From: Viscum album
Lineage: Eukaryota > Streptophyta > Magnoliopsida > Santalales > Viscaceae
Direction of reading: 5' to 3'
Length of the DNA stretch: 64,000 bases
Assembly: GCA_963277665.1 (NCBI GenBank)
Contig: OY728152.1
Coordinates: 1,185,578,357 to 1,185,642,356, forward strand
Translations under genes and position numbers: made by a program
Shown here: piece by piece, positions 37,600 to 48,947 of the stretch
Layout: each line of letters opens with the position of its first letter
Numbering within the stretch: the stretch's first letter is position 1
The notes under the pieces: model-generated
Seen by the model: the letters and a program-made list of their open reading frames with translations, nothing else
What the model was told of the DNA's origin: nothing
The model's database searches: none

Positions 37600-38730
37600 A
37601 TAGACATCTTCAGAGAAAACACCAAATATTATATCTCCAAATCCCTGGTGGCCTAGTTACATTAAATGGGACACAACATTCAAGACTCATAAGAATCAAC
37701 TGATCTATTCTGCATCAGAGCACATCCTAACCCTCGTTGGAAAGAATCACAGAAAAAATAAAATATGAATCCCTCTACTGGAATACAATGAAATAGAGCA
37801 CTTACTAAAATCACATTTAGATACTCAAAATATTCCTGACACTAATCAGTCCCCATGAATTCCTGATCATTCATAGAAAATGTTTTCATATGAGTCGCAT
37901 CTTGAGAGGAATCAGTTATGAACCTCCTGTAGTATCCTGCGAGACCAAGGGAACATCACACCGCTTACACTGTCATGGAGGATGTCTAAGTCAAAACTTA
38001 TTCTATCTTCGATATCTCTATAGCTACTCCCTGTTGAGACACAACATTCCCCTAGAAAGGGACTTTTCAATCCCATATCTCAAACATTGAAAACTTCCCA
38101 AATAACTAATGTTGACGAAGAACTCCAAAAATGGAGTGTCTATGATCGTCATGCTCTTCCTCAGACATGTAGTATTTAAGGATGTCATCGATAAATACCA
38201 CTACAATATTTTCCAGGAACAATGGATCACTGTTTTAATCTATCCCATGAACACAAATTGAGTATTAGTCAGGTCGAACATCATTAAAATGAACTCATAC
38301 GGCCCATGAAGACAAAAAAATACAGTCTTTGGGATTTAATCATCTTTCACATGCATATGATGATATCCTGACCTCATGTAGATATTTGAGGACTCACTTT
38401 CACCCTTTAGATGATCAAAGAAATCATTAATCCACAGAAGAGGATAGTAATTCATCACTATAACTTGTATTAATCTATGATAATTGATACACAACGGAAA
38501 ACTGCAAACAACCGCATTCATGAGCAAAACTGGTGCACCCTACGGTGACACACTCAGCAGAACAAAACTACACTGTATCAAACCATCATGATATATATGT
38601 ATCACTTGAAACTCAAAATAAGATATACAATATGGAAACTTATTGAATAGAGATGGTCCTAGTTGTAGCTTGATCCCAAAATTCATCTCTCGTCAAGGGG
38701 GTATTGATACAACCTCTTCTAGAAATACAT
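37600..38730 (-). pseudogene. Element A reverse transcriptase and RNase H
   Basis: On the minus strand, YHDVFLEEVVSIPP (38.72 kb) matches the D-VFPEELPGLPP block. A GAPVLLMNAVVCSFPLCINYHRL segment, given here in parts as GAPVLLMNAV and LCINYHRL, continues it. NDFFDHLKGES and MRSGYHHMHVKDD (38527-38336) are clear RT motifs. The active site VVVFIDDIL is at about 38209-38183 and followed by SEEEHDDHRH. RNase H begins near 37.79 kb with IPVEGFIFYFFCDSFQRG and LGCALMQN, against family CDASRVGLGCVLMQ. The catalytic FIDD is intact although the reading frame is broken many times. Confidence 0.9.
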
Positions 38731-38969
38731 CATGGTACACATCTATGGCCCTATGAAACATCAACTGCTAAACCCCTGAAGAACTTAGAATCATATCAAC
38801 CATCATGGATAATAATAAAGAAACATTCCTCTAACCCAATCTAGGGTCTTTCTCACAAATTATCACCACTAGCTTCTATCTGCATCCATGAACACAAACT
38901 GTATCCTGAAGGAATCCACAATATCTACACTGAATTCAACCACTCCATCTTGATGATGAAATCATAATG

Positions 38970-39200
38970 TTGTATTCATAAACATTGTAAATCTCCCCAA
39001 GAGTGGTGTTTCCCCAACACTATCTCAATGTCTTTACATACTTCAAACAAGTCTGCTCCGACTCCAACATGAATAGTCAACGCCAAGGGCACTAGAGTCC
39101 TCTCTATGTCAAGTCTCAATGAATGGATAATGGTAAGGGTTATGAAGGATTGTGTCACTCCTATATCAATCAAGTCATTCACCAAGGTAGAAAACAATAA
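38970..39200 (-). pseudogene. Element A protease
   Basis: A 73-codon open stretch contains NDLIDIGVTQSFITLT, corresponding to the retropepsin motif LxDTGATHSFIS, with DTG changed to DIG. It lies between the gag remnant and the RT, the standard order in gypsy pol. Confidence 0.8.
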
Positions 39201-39239
39201 TAGGGTACTTCAAATGACATCTTGATCACATGGTGCGAG

Positions 39240-40340
39240 AAACACTAATAAATGAAGGTGACCACGACCTCCTCTATAGCCTCTCTGACGCTGATGAAGA
39301 CCACCACGACCGCAACACTCTCCTCTCCGAGGATAGGGATCATGATGGGTTTATCCTCTGCCTTCCCCATCAACCCTCTGCTAATCCTAATTTTGGGAAA
39401 CCGGATGCTGCTCCCATATCTGGATTTTCCACAATGGTGGAACATGGAGCAGAACATCTAGTGCACGATTATTGCTCTGAGAGGTCGGGCACACTCGTCA
39501 CTGATGGTTTCAAGCACCACAGAAACAATTATCACATGATCCCTTGGAATAGGATTGAGATCCGCTTACCCTATAAAAACGAGATGCTAAGGGTTTGTAC
39601 ATACCCCCGGTCGAATCAAAACTACTCTTCACCAAAAATCGAGAAACTCTGACAGCAGCTCCACTTCATGAGAAATCATGAAAACTTCCCTCACATGACT
39701 ATCCTTTTTTAGCTAATGTCCTCTCAACAACATATTCCTTTTGCAGCAACTGAAGATATATTTTTAGTAGAAATTGGGTGACCTAGAGAAGGATTTCTAG
39801 GAGAAATACATCATCGAAATGCTTCTCTATTGCCTCCTCACATAGAAATAGGTCTAAATCATATCATAAAATGTTCCTGAAATGGATTCCGAAATCTCGC
39901 ACACTGGAGAACCCAAATCAAAGGGTAAAAAGCTCCTGGCATTTGGACGCCTTCACATTTGATGAATGAAAATTAACGCTAATCATGTCTCAGAACTCCA
40001 CCAATGATATTGCCTAGTCCCCACAGTTCCTGAAGAAAAAGAACCACGACTTCCATGCTGCTGCACACATCATTGTCACAACCTAGGACACCTTGTTCTC
40101 CATCCGAGAATGGGTCAAATAGAAGCCTATATAATCCTCCTCCAACCAGTCTTCTATGACTACATCTAAAATGGTTCCCTTGTATATCAAAAGACTCTTG
40201 TAATGAAACTCTCTAAGTGTTCTTCTCAAAGTGTCGTCGTCATCAACCTATACCCAGCAGTGATCTACTGGGACAACCTACTGGAAATATACTATGTGAT
40301 CCTGACAAGGATTTTGACATGGATTTATACCTATAAATTT
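39240..40340 (-). pseudogene. Element A gag remnant
   Basis: Read on the minus strand. The part at 40.24-39.95 kb (IEDWLEEDYIGFYLTHSRMENKV, here IEDWLEEDY and HSRMENKVS, then AAAWKSWFFF and KASKCQELFTL) follows the Tekay gag pattern: AEDWIxxxEKIF...C-xEE-KV...WW...EFxxL. The segment at 39457-39400 has FHHCGKSRYGS, probably the remains of the CCHC knuckle. Stops occur throughout and no start codon can be chosen with confidence. Competing open frames on the plus strand here (39230-39652) are antisense. Confidence 0.7.
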
Positions 40341-40703
40341 ACAAATAGTTAGAGCTCCTAGATCTGGAATATGGAAGGCTCAAAAATAATTAATTAATTA
40401 ATTTTTATTATAACTCATTTTAGGTTAACCTATCCAAGGTTCTACCAAATAAATCACAATACAATGAATAATGATGCATGATCATTTCCTAGGTCTCTAC
40501 CATGTGACTAATATCACCTTTTTTAGTAGCCATTATAAAATTAATGGTTTTTGAATCATATCATAGGGGAAACTAAACTCTTATGTGATAGCCTCTCCCC
40601 ATTGTTTACATCACTTTCTAAACATGTATGTCATTGTTTCTCTACCAACCCATGGAACCTCGCATGTTCCTAACACCAAACTCTATCCTATCCCTCAACC
40701 ATA

Positions 40704-40718
40704 CATCTGATACCCCAC
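40704..40718 (-). other. Element A primer-binding site
   Basis: The minus strand reads GGGGTATCAGATGT next to the LTR, close to TGGTATCAGAGC, the complement of initiator tRNA-Met. Confidence 0.7.
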
Positions 40719-41307
40719 TTTAAAGACCCCCTCCCAACATGGTGTACCCCTCCTGGGCCGAAAATATGAGAAAGGAGAGAATGACCCCCTGAGTTCCACC
40801 TTCAGTAGGCCCCATGTTGGTGACTATCATCGATGTTATAGTAAGAACAATAATGGGAGGCATTACCCTCTAAGAGATCACATGCGAAAGAGAGAGATAA
40901 GACAGAATCCAACCAACCCCAACTCATAAAGAAAGTATAAAAGAAATCCCAAGTACACATATGTAATTTCATGAAAAAATACTACAACATAATACATAAA
41001 ACAGAAAATACCAAAGGAATGTAAAAATAGCAGAAACCACAAGCTTGAACAGCTCCTACAACCCCAAGCTAGTAAAAACCATCTGGATCGCCAACCTGCT
41101 CCAAGTGACCTGAAAAACAATTTATATGTATATTGGGTGACTATAACAGTATAGTCATTAGGATCCTCCCTAGAACCACTCATGAAATTGTATCAAAAGC
41201 ATGCTAATGCACAGTGAAAAATATGTGAATCTTTCCATTCACCAAAATAGGTATACTATGTTCCCAGAATCCCTATTTTTACCCTCACCATTTATTGAAT
41301 ACAAGAG

Positions 41308-41323
41308 TATATAATATAATAAT
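41308..41323 (-). promoter_or_regulatory. Conserved TATA-like block in element A 5' LTR
   Basis: TATATAATATAATAAT is identical to 20799-20814 in the 3' LTR. It is followed on the other side by a conserved CATCGCACGTC-type block near 41379. It is the likely core promoter of the element, inferred from conservation. Confidence 0.35.
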
Positions 41324-43834
41324 TAATATCGAGGGTACCCCACTACTACTTCCCCAATGGTTTTCCACTTTTCCCAAACATCGCACGTCCTAAACATCTC
41401 TCTTCATAAAGGTGTGCCGATAGACACTTGGGTGAAGCACCACAACATGTTCCTCATGTAAAAAAACCACCATGTCTATATAATCAATGTTACCAGGTAG
41501 TTTATGGGATCCACCACATCTCGTATAATGTGTTTCATAGTTCGGGTATTAAAACTAAAGCCATTATATCTCATACACCGAGTAAGGATCCTCAATCCAT
41601 CATAGCCTATACATGTTACACCAATAGTAGTCCATACAAAACTGTATCCATAATTTATGTGTGTTAATTACAATAATCCATTACATCCCTCTACACAAAT
41701 ATATGGAGAAAACTAACAACGGTGCCTACCTAGTCAAGTAACTACGATTGAAGAGAGCAAGGCCAAATGGGGAAGTCAGTCGTCCATCCTCCCACAGGAA
41801 TGTTGAGAAAAACACCCCCAGGGCTTAGAATCTCTGGGGTGTCAGTTTCCCTAAACGATAGGGTGGAGTAGCATTTAGAATCACAAAAAGAAAAGAAAAT
41901 AGTATAACTCAAAACCACACTATGAGCATAACATGGTATTAGACTAAAATATAGCTGACGTCTCATAGACTCTTTGTTTCTACATTAAAGACTAGGAATC
42001 ATATAATCCCACAACCATTTCTTGAGTTTTATTACATTACCTCATGCCCTTTTTATCAGTTTCACATTGCGTTAATTAATTATTAAAACATTAATTTACT
42101 ATTTTAGATTCTACATTATATTTTATTAGCCTCACAACCATTGTCCATTGTCCCATTAAATTGTAACATCAGCATTGCATCCCATCTGGCTCCAACCCCT
42201 TGGGTTAACATCTATAGTCAACATTTTATTAACAAAATTATTACTTTCCCATATTCCAAGGAATTCTAGAAAGTCATTATAATATACTAAACACAAGGGA
42301 GATCAACTCGGTGAGTAGAGAAACTTCCAGTCATGTCTTCACCATCTATTTCAAGAGCATAGAACTATCCTCCCTCGAGAAGCTAAACACGGAAAGCATG
42401 TGGCATAACCCACATGTCTTTGCCCCCTTTTGAAGGAGGGTAAGAAAACCAGATACCTTGAGCAGTGGTGAATTTATAGAGGATAAACAACAATCTAGAA
42501 TCAGCAAGCACCTAAACATTCACATACAACCCGTTTCATCATCCCCGGTGTCCTCCCCGACACCCACATGCATAAACCAATGTATCTCGCCACTCTAGGA
42601 ATCAACTGTTACCAAAACCAATTTGCCTTCGGCCCCCACATATAATAATAACCATCTAGGGTAAACTCAAAACACAAAAAGCATGATAAAACAACATATC
42701 AATTGGGATCATGGACCTTAGTCATGAAAATCGTTATCTCAGAACCCGATAATGGATTATCTTTTATCAAACAACCAGTTCTTTAAAACATTATGAATTA
42801 ATAGATTTATTATTAACTGGTTTCAATTATAGGAAACTAAACAATAATCTATCCCAAATTTCATAAAAATGTTTACAACATCAATTTTATAACCATCAAT
42901 TTAAAACAATAACAATCAAATACATTCACATGCCTCTTTATATCTAGCCAGACAATTATCAATTAATTCAGGATTTACATACTTTACCAATTTAAATCAT
43001 ATATGAAAATCTGAATAAAGAATGCATAAATATTGCACAATGTAGAATATATAGAGTCAATATAATACATTCAATATCAATTTAGTTATCCATTTAAAAT
43101 ATTTATTATGTCTATTACATGGTGATCCAGTGGGATAAAACATGCATACTATACAAATTCACATAAAAGAAAAGAGAATCTATGAATCCCCAACCTCAAA
43201 TGGTTGTTGACATTCTTTATATGAGAATGAGACACCCAACGGGTTATGATCTCCTCCCCTCGTGACAACTGTATCCACCCGAGGATTCATAAACACCACA
43301 CCACCGATCAACACCAAATAAAATCCCATTAGGAACATGGATATAACATTCCATAAATGTAAAAGATAAAAAGTAGGAGATGAACCCAAATTAATGACGT
43401 TATATCATACCTTATATCAAAGATTGATCAATATTGGTTGGCTATATCAAAAATAAAGGGGAACCAATCCAAGGAGGAATGTTTGATCGTGCAACTCATA
43501 TAAAAAGGAATGGAAGGCTAGTGCATCTCACACCTTAGAACAAGGAGGATGAACAATGGAGGAATATTTCATGTCCCATTAGATGATTTAATGGAGCATC
43601 ATTTGATGATTTTCTAGATTTTTTCATTAAAAGTGGATCATATTTAACCATGTGGTTTGACCAAGTAAAATTATTCTGAGCCTTAGGGAAAATTAAATAT
43701 AGTAGTAATGTCAATTTAGTTGGACTTAGAGTCGTTAAAATGAGGCTTTAAATGAATTTTACGTCAAAAGAATCATCAAAGGGGCGAACTGTAGGAAGTT
43801 GGAAGCACTGTTCCTGAACATAAAATTTGGAAAA

Positions 43835-44088
43835 GGAAACAATGTCTTCCATTGAACCTCACCATTCTGGAAACACTGTTCAGGAACTCGTAATTTGGAA
43901 ATGGAAATAGAGGCTACTATTGGAACCTCGCCATTATGAAAACACTATTCATGAACTCAAAATTGGGTAAAGGAGATAGAGGATACTGTTGGAACCTCAC
44001 CATTCTGGAAACATAATTCTTGAACTCAATATTTTCCATTGAAATAGAGGATACTATTGGAACCTCACCATTCTGGAAAACACTGTTC
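43835..44088. repeat. About 67-bp tandem repeats in element A 5' LTR
   Basis: Four units equivalent to 34710-34950, with TTGGAACCTCACCATTCTGG and AAACACTGTTCA in each. The last unit passes directly into the short repeats. Confidence 0.85.
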
Positions 44089-44745
44089 ACATAAGGCTAC
44101 CGTTTCACGGTTCACATATGGTTACCATTGCACAGTTCACATAAGGTTAACATTTCACTGTTCACAAAAGGATACAATTGCATTATTCACATAAGGCTAC
44201 CATTCAAACTTTTCACATAAGGCTACCATTGCACTGTTCACATATGGTTACCATGGAACTGTTCACATAATTCTACCATTGGAACTATTCACATATGGTG
44301 ACCATTGCACTTTTCACATAAGGATACCGTTCAACTATTCAAATCAGGTTACCTTCTCACTGTTCACATAAGGTAAGCATTGTGATTTTCACATAAGGTT
44401 ACAATTTCAGTGATCACATGTGGTTTTAGTTGCACTTTTTACATAAGGTTACCATTTCCCTATTCACATAAGGTTACCATTGCACTGTTCAAATAAATTT
44501 ACCATTGAACTATTCACAAAAGGCTACTGTTGGAACAATTCACATAAGGATTCCATTTCCATATTCACATAAGGGTATCATTACACTGTTCACATAAGGG
44601 CACCGATTCCCTATTAACATAAGGCTACCATTACACTATTCACATAAGTGTACCATTGGAACTATTCGCAAGGATGCCATTAGAATTGTTCAAAGCGGTC
44701 TACCATTGGAACATTTCATAAGGCTACCGTTGGAACTATTCACCT
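44089..44745. repeat. About 25-bp U3 minisatellite in element A 5' LTR
   Basis: About 25 units of CACTGTTCACATAAGG plus TTACCATTG, with GGCTACCATTGGAA variants. The unit order is not the same as in 34951-35645, so the arrays have diverged by more than point mutation since insertion. Confidence 0.9.
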
Positions 44746-44869
44746 ATTTCGAAATTTGGAAAAGTGTTTGGGATAAGTCACCTTAACCTACTAGAATATC
44801 TTAGACACCAAATTCTAGAAATGGAATGGACTAGTGAGGTCTTGGACATTACAACAACCATCTCAACTC

Positions 44870-46010
44870 TAATTTGATACATGCTTTCCACATTATCCAC
44901 TATATTACTCTTTTGATGCACCCTCTACTGAGGATTCATGGTATTTATAGAATCTACATGACTAACATGACTATACTAAAGAGGGGTAAGCTTCTACCCC
45001 CATATCATCAATTCATAGGACACCTAAAATCCCCATGGAGTATCAAGGACACCCGACCTCAAAGCACTGTGACAATAACGCTGAAGATTCCCCATATTCT
45101 TGTAGTTTTTTCATGTTCAAGGATGTTCTATACCATTCTGCTACATTTTTCATGTTTAACTACACTGAAATCATCATAGATTACTCTAAGGACTCAACAG
45201 AAGATTCACTGATCCATCCATTGGGTTATGAACCATACTCCCACCCTAAAAATATGTGTCCCTATTCCGCATGGTTCCTACATTAGAGTTCCCACTATTA
45301 CTCAAGGGTACTAACATACTCCCTTCACAGGTAGCCAGAAAAGTATCCATTGAAAACACTGATTATCTATTCAATATTTTCATATAATCTCTTATAAATT
45401 GCACCATAGTTATTAATTTAATTCAGTACCTAAAGCATGATTCAATGATCAAAGCCTTTACGGACGCTCTATCTTCCACCATAGGTTAAAACTGATCTAT
45501 CTTCATAAACTTAACATAATATTCCATCACCATCAAGCTCTCCTATATCAGGTTGATGAAATCCATTTTTCACTAAATTTAAAATGTATGTGAGTAGAAT
45601 TGATTGTTGTACAATTCCTCAAAACCATCTCATTTTAGACCACGTTTTCTGCTATCCGTCACAAAAAACTACCAATATTCCCTGTAAATATCTTCATAAA
45701 TGAATGTCGCTACTTCAATTTAAACCCTTCAACTTTTCCAATCAAATTTAACATCATATTCATTATGTTCAACCATGATTCTGCCCTTTCCAGCTCTTGG
45801 TCGCCCCATGATATGTGTAGATTCATCTATTGAAACTGAACTATGTGATCTACATGAATCGTCTCATCACGTCTATTCTAATTTTCCACATCATGGAAAT
45901 CCTACACAATTCTCTACAGGATATTTGTGTTCACCTAGGACTTAGGTGCAATCAAATTTACTGAAACATCCTCTTCATATTCTCTATGACGTCTACTAGG
46001 TCCCATTTTT
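44870..46010 (-). pseudogene. Element B gag remnant
   Basis: On the minus strand an ATG at about 46004 opens MGPSRRHREYEEDVSVN, similar to the MPPRRxR-type basic start of Tekay gag. Further in, VLRNCTTINSTHILNLVKNG (about 45.63 kb) and GELDGDGILC with VYEDRSVLTYGGR (about 45.5 kb) are compatible with the gag capsid region, but many stops intervene. Element A begins at 44853, and B's protease linker resumes on the other side at 19.99 kb, the correct spacing for a gag-pol split by insertion. The plus-strand open frames 44874-45286 are antisense. Confidence 0.6.
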
Positions 46011-46585
46011 ATCACCACAAGATTCACCAAATGAATCACTCCATAGAATCATAAGGACTAAAATTTTAAATTCAAATTAATTAAAAATATCACAATAATG
46101 CTTTGTGAATTATTATTTTAACTTGTTCACATCAAATTTTAAAAATAATCTATTTTTTTAAATGTCAACCCATTTCTAACATTCCCAACCCATTCTATTT
46201 TAAAGAATATACATTTGAAAAAAAAAATTTCCAAAATCTCAAAATTTATACCACAATATTAATAATTATGACAAATTAAATATGAATCCTTGTGGGATTT
46301 AATTTCTATAATGAGTATCATGCTCATCTCATTGGATATACCCACGACAATGAGATCACACTCTTATAACAATCTCTAAAACACTTATGTGATTAACTCC
46401 CTAATAACATTTAGATCGCTATAAAATTAGTATCTATGTCCTTTTATTCTATAAATATTATATTCTTGCAGTCATACACCTTTAATGAATCCAATCTCAT
46501 GTTATACCCCAAGAACATATGTCAATATCAAGACCCAAGATCAATATCAAAGGACTGACCAAACATGTATGTCAAAGGCCTCACA

Positions 46586-46598
46586 AAGTAATACCAAT
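46586..46598 (-). other. Possible primer-binding site of element B
   Basis: The minus strand reads TTGGTATTACTTT, resembling TTGGTATCAGAGC, about 590 bp upstream of the gag ATG. That is a normal distance for Tekay elements. Confidence 0.45.
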
Positions 46599-48170
46599 TT
46601 TAATTTCATTCCATTTCTCATAGTCATGAGAAAGAAAGAGAATGATACTCATCCTTAGGTGAAATTCCCAAGGTACATAAGGCTAGAAGTGAATTATATG
46701 GCCTTCAATAATAGTTAGGGAATCATTTTCCCTTGGAATGAAAATAACCAAGAAATGTGCCTTGATCAAAAACCACTACGTGATGCCTATCAACGATTTT
46801 ATAAAATACAAAAATCCCCAAATAGCCAAAAAAACAAATTTGCATGTCTGCACACTTACCACAAACATACTCATACTATTGAACAGAAGATTGGTGTTAC
46901 TAGTGATGGTTGAAATTCATCTCCGAACCCACATCCTTTTTGTAGTGTTACTTCACACCATTATTCCATCCATGATGGTGGTACATCACACCCACAATCC
47001 ATCACATCCAAAACATGAATACACCATAAAATACCAATATCATAAGTAAATTATCACTAAAACCATATCATAACAAAACTTCCAAAAAATATAATAAATT
47101 AACAAAATCAAAAATTTAAAATGGCCCCTTAATTATTTCAATAAATTAATCATTTATGAAAACCTCCTTAAAGAAATACCTGCCAAATATCATTTCAATA
47201 AAACTACCAATTTTATTGAAAAAAATAATTCCACAAACCATTTCCCAAAAATCATCAATGCCAATGATTTTAAAATTCAAATTTTAAAATCATAATCATG
47301 AATGTTTCCCAATAAGAACCCATTTTTGAAAAATGACAAAACATCAAAAAATTTGTGTCAAAAATCTTCTCACAATAAAACAATCATAAAAAATAATAAA
47401 CACCCATTAATTTAAATTTAATTCTTTCTATTTTTATCAAAATAGATATGATAGTGAATCCTCCTACCTTTGGGGTTCTATGAAATCAATCAAAAATAAA
47501 TCACACCACAAATCTAAGAGAAATCTCCCCAAACCCACCATAGGTATCCATAACTAACATTTAAAATACAAACTCTCATAATTTTAAGAAATAAATATCC
47601 TAGATCAACATGTTATTTATAAATATATAGAAAACCTAGAGAAAGAGACATATCTAAGAGAATCAAATAAAACACCAACAAAGGAGAGTTATCATAGGAA
47701 AATCTCCTTCAAATCCCAAATAAATCCCTTATATTTTCTTTCCAAATGAGTGGGAGAGATCCTCTAACACTTGAGATGAACAAATGAGACCTAAGTTAGT
47801 ATTTGTAGGATTATTTGTTTATTTTATGTAAAATATTTAATGACCCAATTTTTAAAAGTCCATTTTTAATATTGAGCATGGTCAGCTCTCATGGTTAGAC
47901 AAACCGTGCAACAATAATTATTTAGCTACTATCCAAAGTTTGACCCAACCAGTTTTCTCACAGGATAAAAAAACCATGTGAATCCATTTTTCTCATGATT
48001 CAAGGTCACCTGGGGGGGTTGGTATGGTTTCAACTAACTTTGATCAGAGGGTGCACTGTTAAAAATCCCTAAAACCAATCCTAACCCTTCCCAAATTCTC
48101 CCAATAATTATCCAACCATATAAAACACATAAAAAGGAATAAATATATTTTATATACCACTAATTAGGTG
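46599..48170 (-). mobile_element. Probable element B 5' LTR, possibly truncated
   Basis: The block lies upstream of B's PBS and differs in composition from its neighbours. On the minus strand it has a CTCTCCCACTCATTTGG segment (47.75 kb) and then TATATATTTATAAATAACAT (about 47.63 kb), a layout like the promoter part of chromovirus LTRs. No second copy remains in the window because B's 3' end is lost, so LTR status is inferred from position. The short length (1.57 kb) against 4 kb in element A suggests truncation at about 48.17 kb. A TTCTCAT/ATGAGAA hairpin lies at 46615-46632. The 46738-47049 open frame shows no recognisable protein. Confidence 0.45.
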
Positions 48171-48947
48171 TGCATAAATATGATTATTTATTTATGGAAT
48201 TATTTTTTTAACCTTTGTGTATTAATGTTCAATTTTTATGATTAATGTACTATTTTGGAATTCGATGGTATATTAATTTTTGAAATTATCTTATATTTTG
48301 AAAACAGTTTATTTTCAAATAATAATTTCATATGTAATATGAATATTAAAAAATTAATTTATATGTTACCCATTATATTTTAAAATTTTCTCATTAGGCA
48401 TAAAGAAATCAACTTGAATAATCTTTATTTGTAGATAAATATTACACTTTGTTGGAAAAATATTGAAGGATGAAATTAATCATTTCATATTTTTATATAT
48501 CCTTAATTTATTTTTCAACAACGTATGAAATTCCTCAACTCTATGAAATTGATTCCTAAAATTAAATTTGTATCCTATTTCATCTAATTTTTATGAAATG
48601 ATAGTCTTTTAAAAACCTATTTGGTTTATAAAATTTTGTTGATGACATTATCATGATCATGAATATTCTGTTTATTAATGATCTAAATATCACTAATTCA
48701 TTATTTTCCTGTTGAGTTTTTTTCTATTTGTATATCTTTACATTCCACAAACGTTTTCCAGTATGGAAGCTTATATATTCATTTTCCTAGATGACCTATG
48801 TATTTTCCACTATATCATTTCAAGTTGAATCTTTAGAAATATTTTATATGATATGGGTTTTCATAAAAAGTAATTTCCAATATCAAACAATTAATTATAG
48901 ATATCAATGAAAAACTATTATGAAACAGTTTATTTAAGGGTGGAGGA
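48171..48947 (+). mobile_element. Internal 3' remnant upstream of L5 with polypurine tract
   Basis: Direct repeat of 16.95-17.72 kb. It ends in AAGGGTGGAGGA (48936-48947), a good polypurine tract directly before the L5 start. No pol motif is legible. Confidence 0.55.

Larger units (their letters stand above)
20214..44853 (-). mobile_element. Element A: minus-strand Del/Tekay gypsy retrotransposon, interrupted by a Sirevirus
   Basis: Two long direct repeats, 20.21-22.64 plus 34.02-35.75 kb and 40.72-44.85 kb, flank an interior carrying gag, protease, RT, RNase H, integrase and a chromodomain-like tail in order on the minus strand. Without the copia insertion and its duplicated 5 bp, the element would be about 13.3 kb. 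The LTRs of about 4.1 kb are long even for this clade. On the minus strand the LTR begins TGTAAT and a PBS lies next to the 5' LTR. Element A splits B between its gag and its protease. I could not find a clean 5-bp target duplication. ACAAC follows the right end at 44854, while the left flank near 20210 is ambiguous. Confidence 0.88.
40719..44853 (-). mobile_element. Element A 5' LTR, uninterrupted
   Basis: It gives the full LTR of about 4.13 kb: on the element strand it starts TGTAATGTCC at 44853 and ends near the GGGGGTCTTTAAA at 40719. It holds in order the 25-bp array, the 67-bp repeats, a unique part with the Sirevirus-empty site near 43141, the TATA-like block at 41308-41323 and the pyrimidine/purine-rich U5 end. 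The inner end is uncertain by a few bases because the terminal CA is lost. Confidence 0.88.

Noticed and set aside
39230..39652. Plus-strand open frame of 140 codons
   Set aside because: It is antisense to the element A gag zinc-knuckle region. The minus strand carries the family motifs.
44874..45286. Two overlapping plus-strand open frames
   Set aside because: They are antisense to the element B gag remnant and show no protein similarity.
46738..47049. Open frame of 103 codons that could be a small host gene
   Set aside because: No start context, motif or exon structure is visible, and it lies in the LTR-like block of element B.
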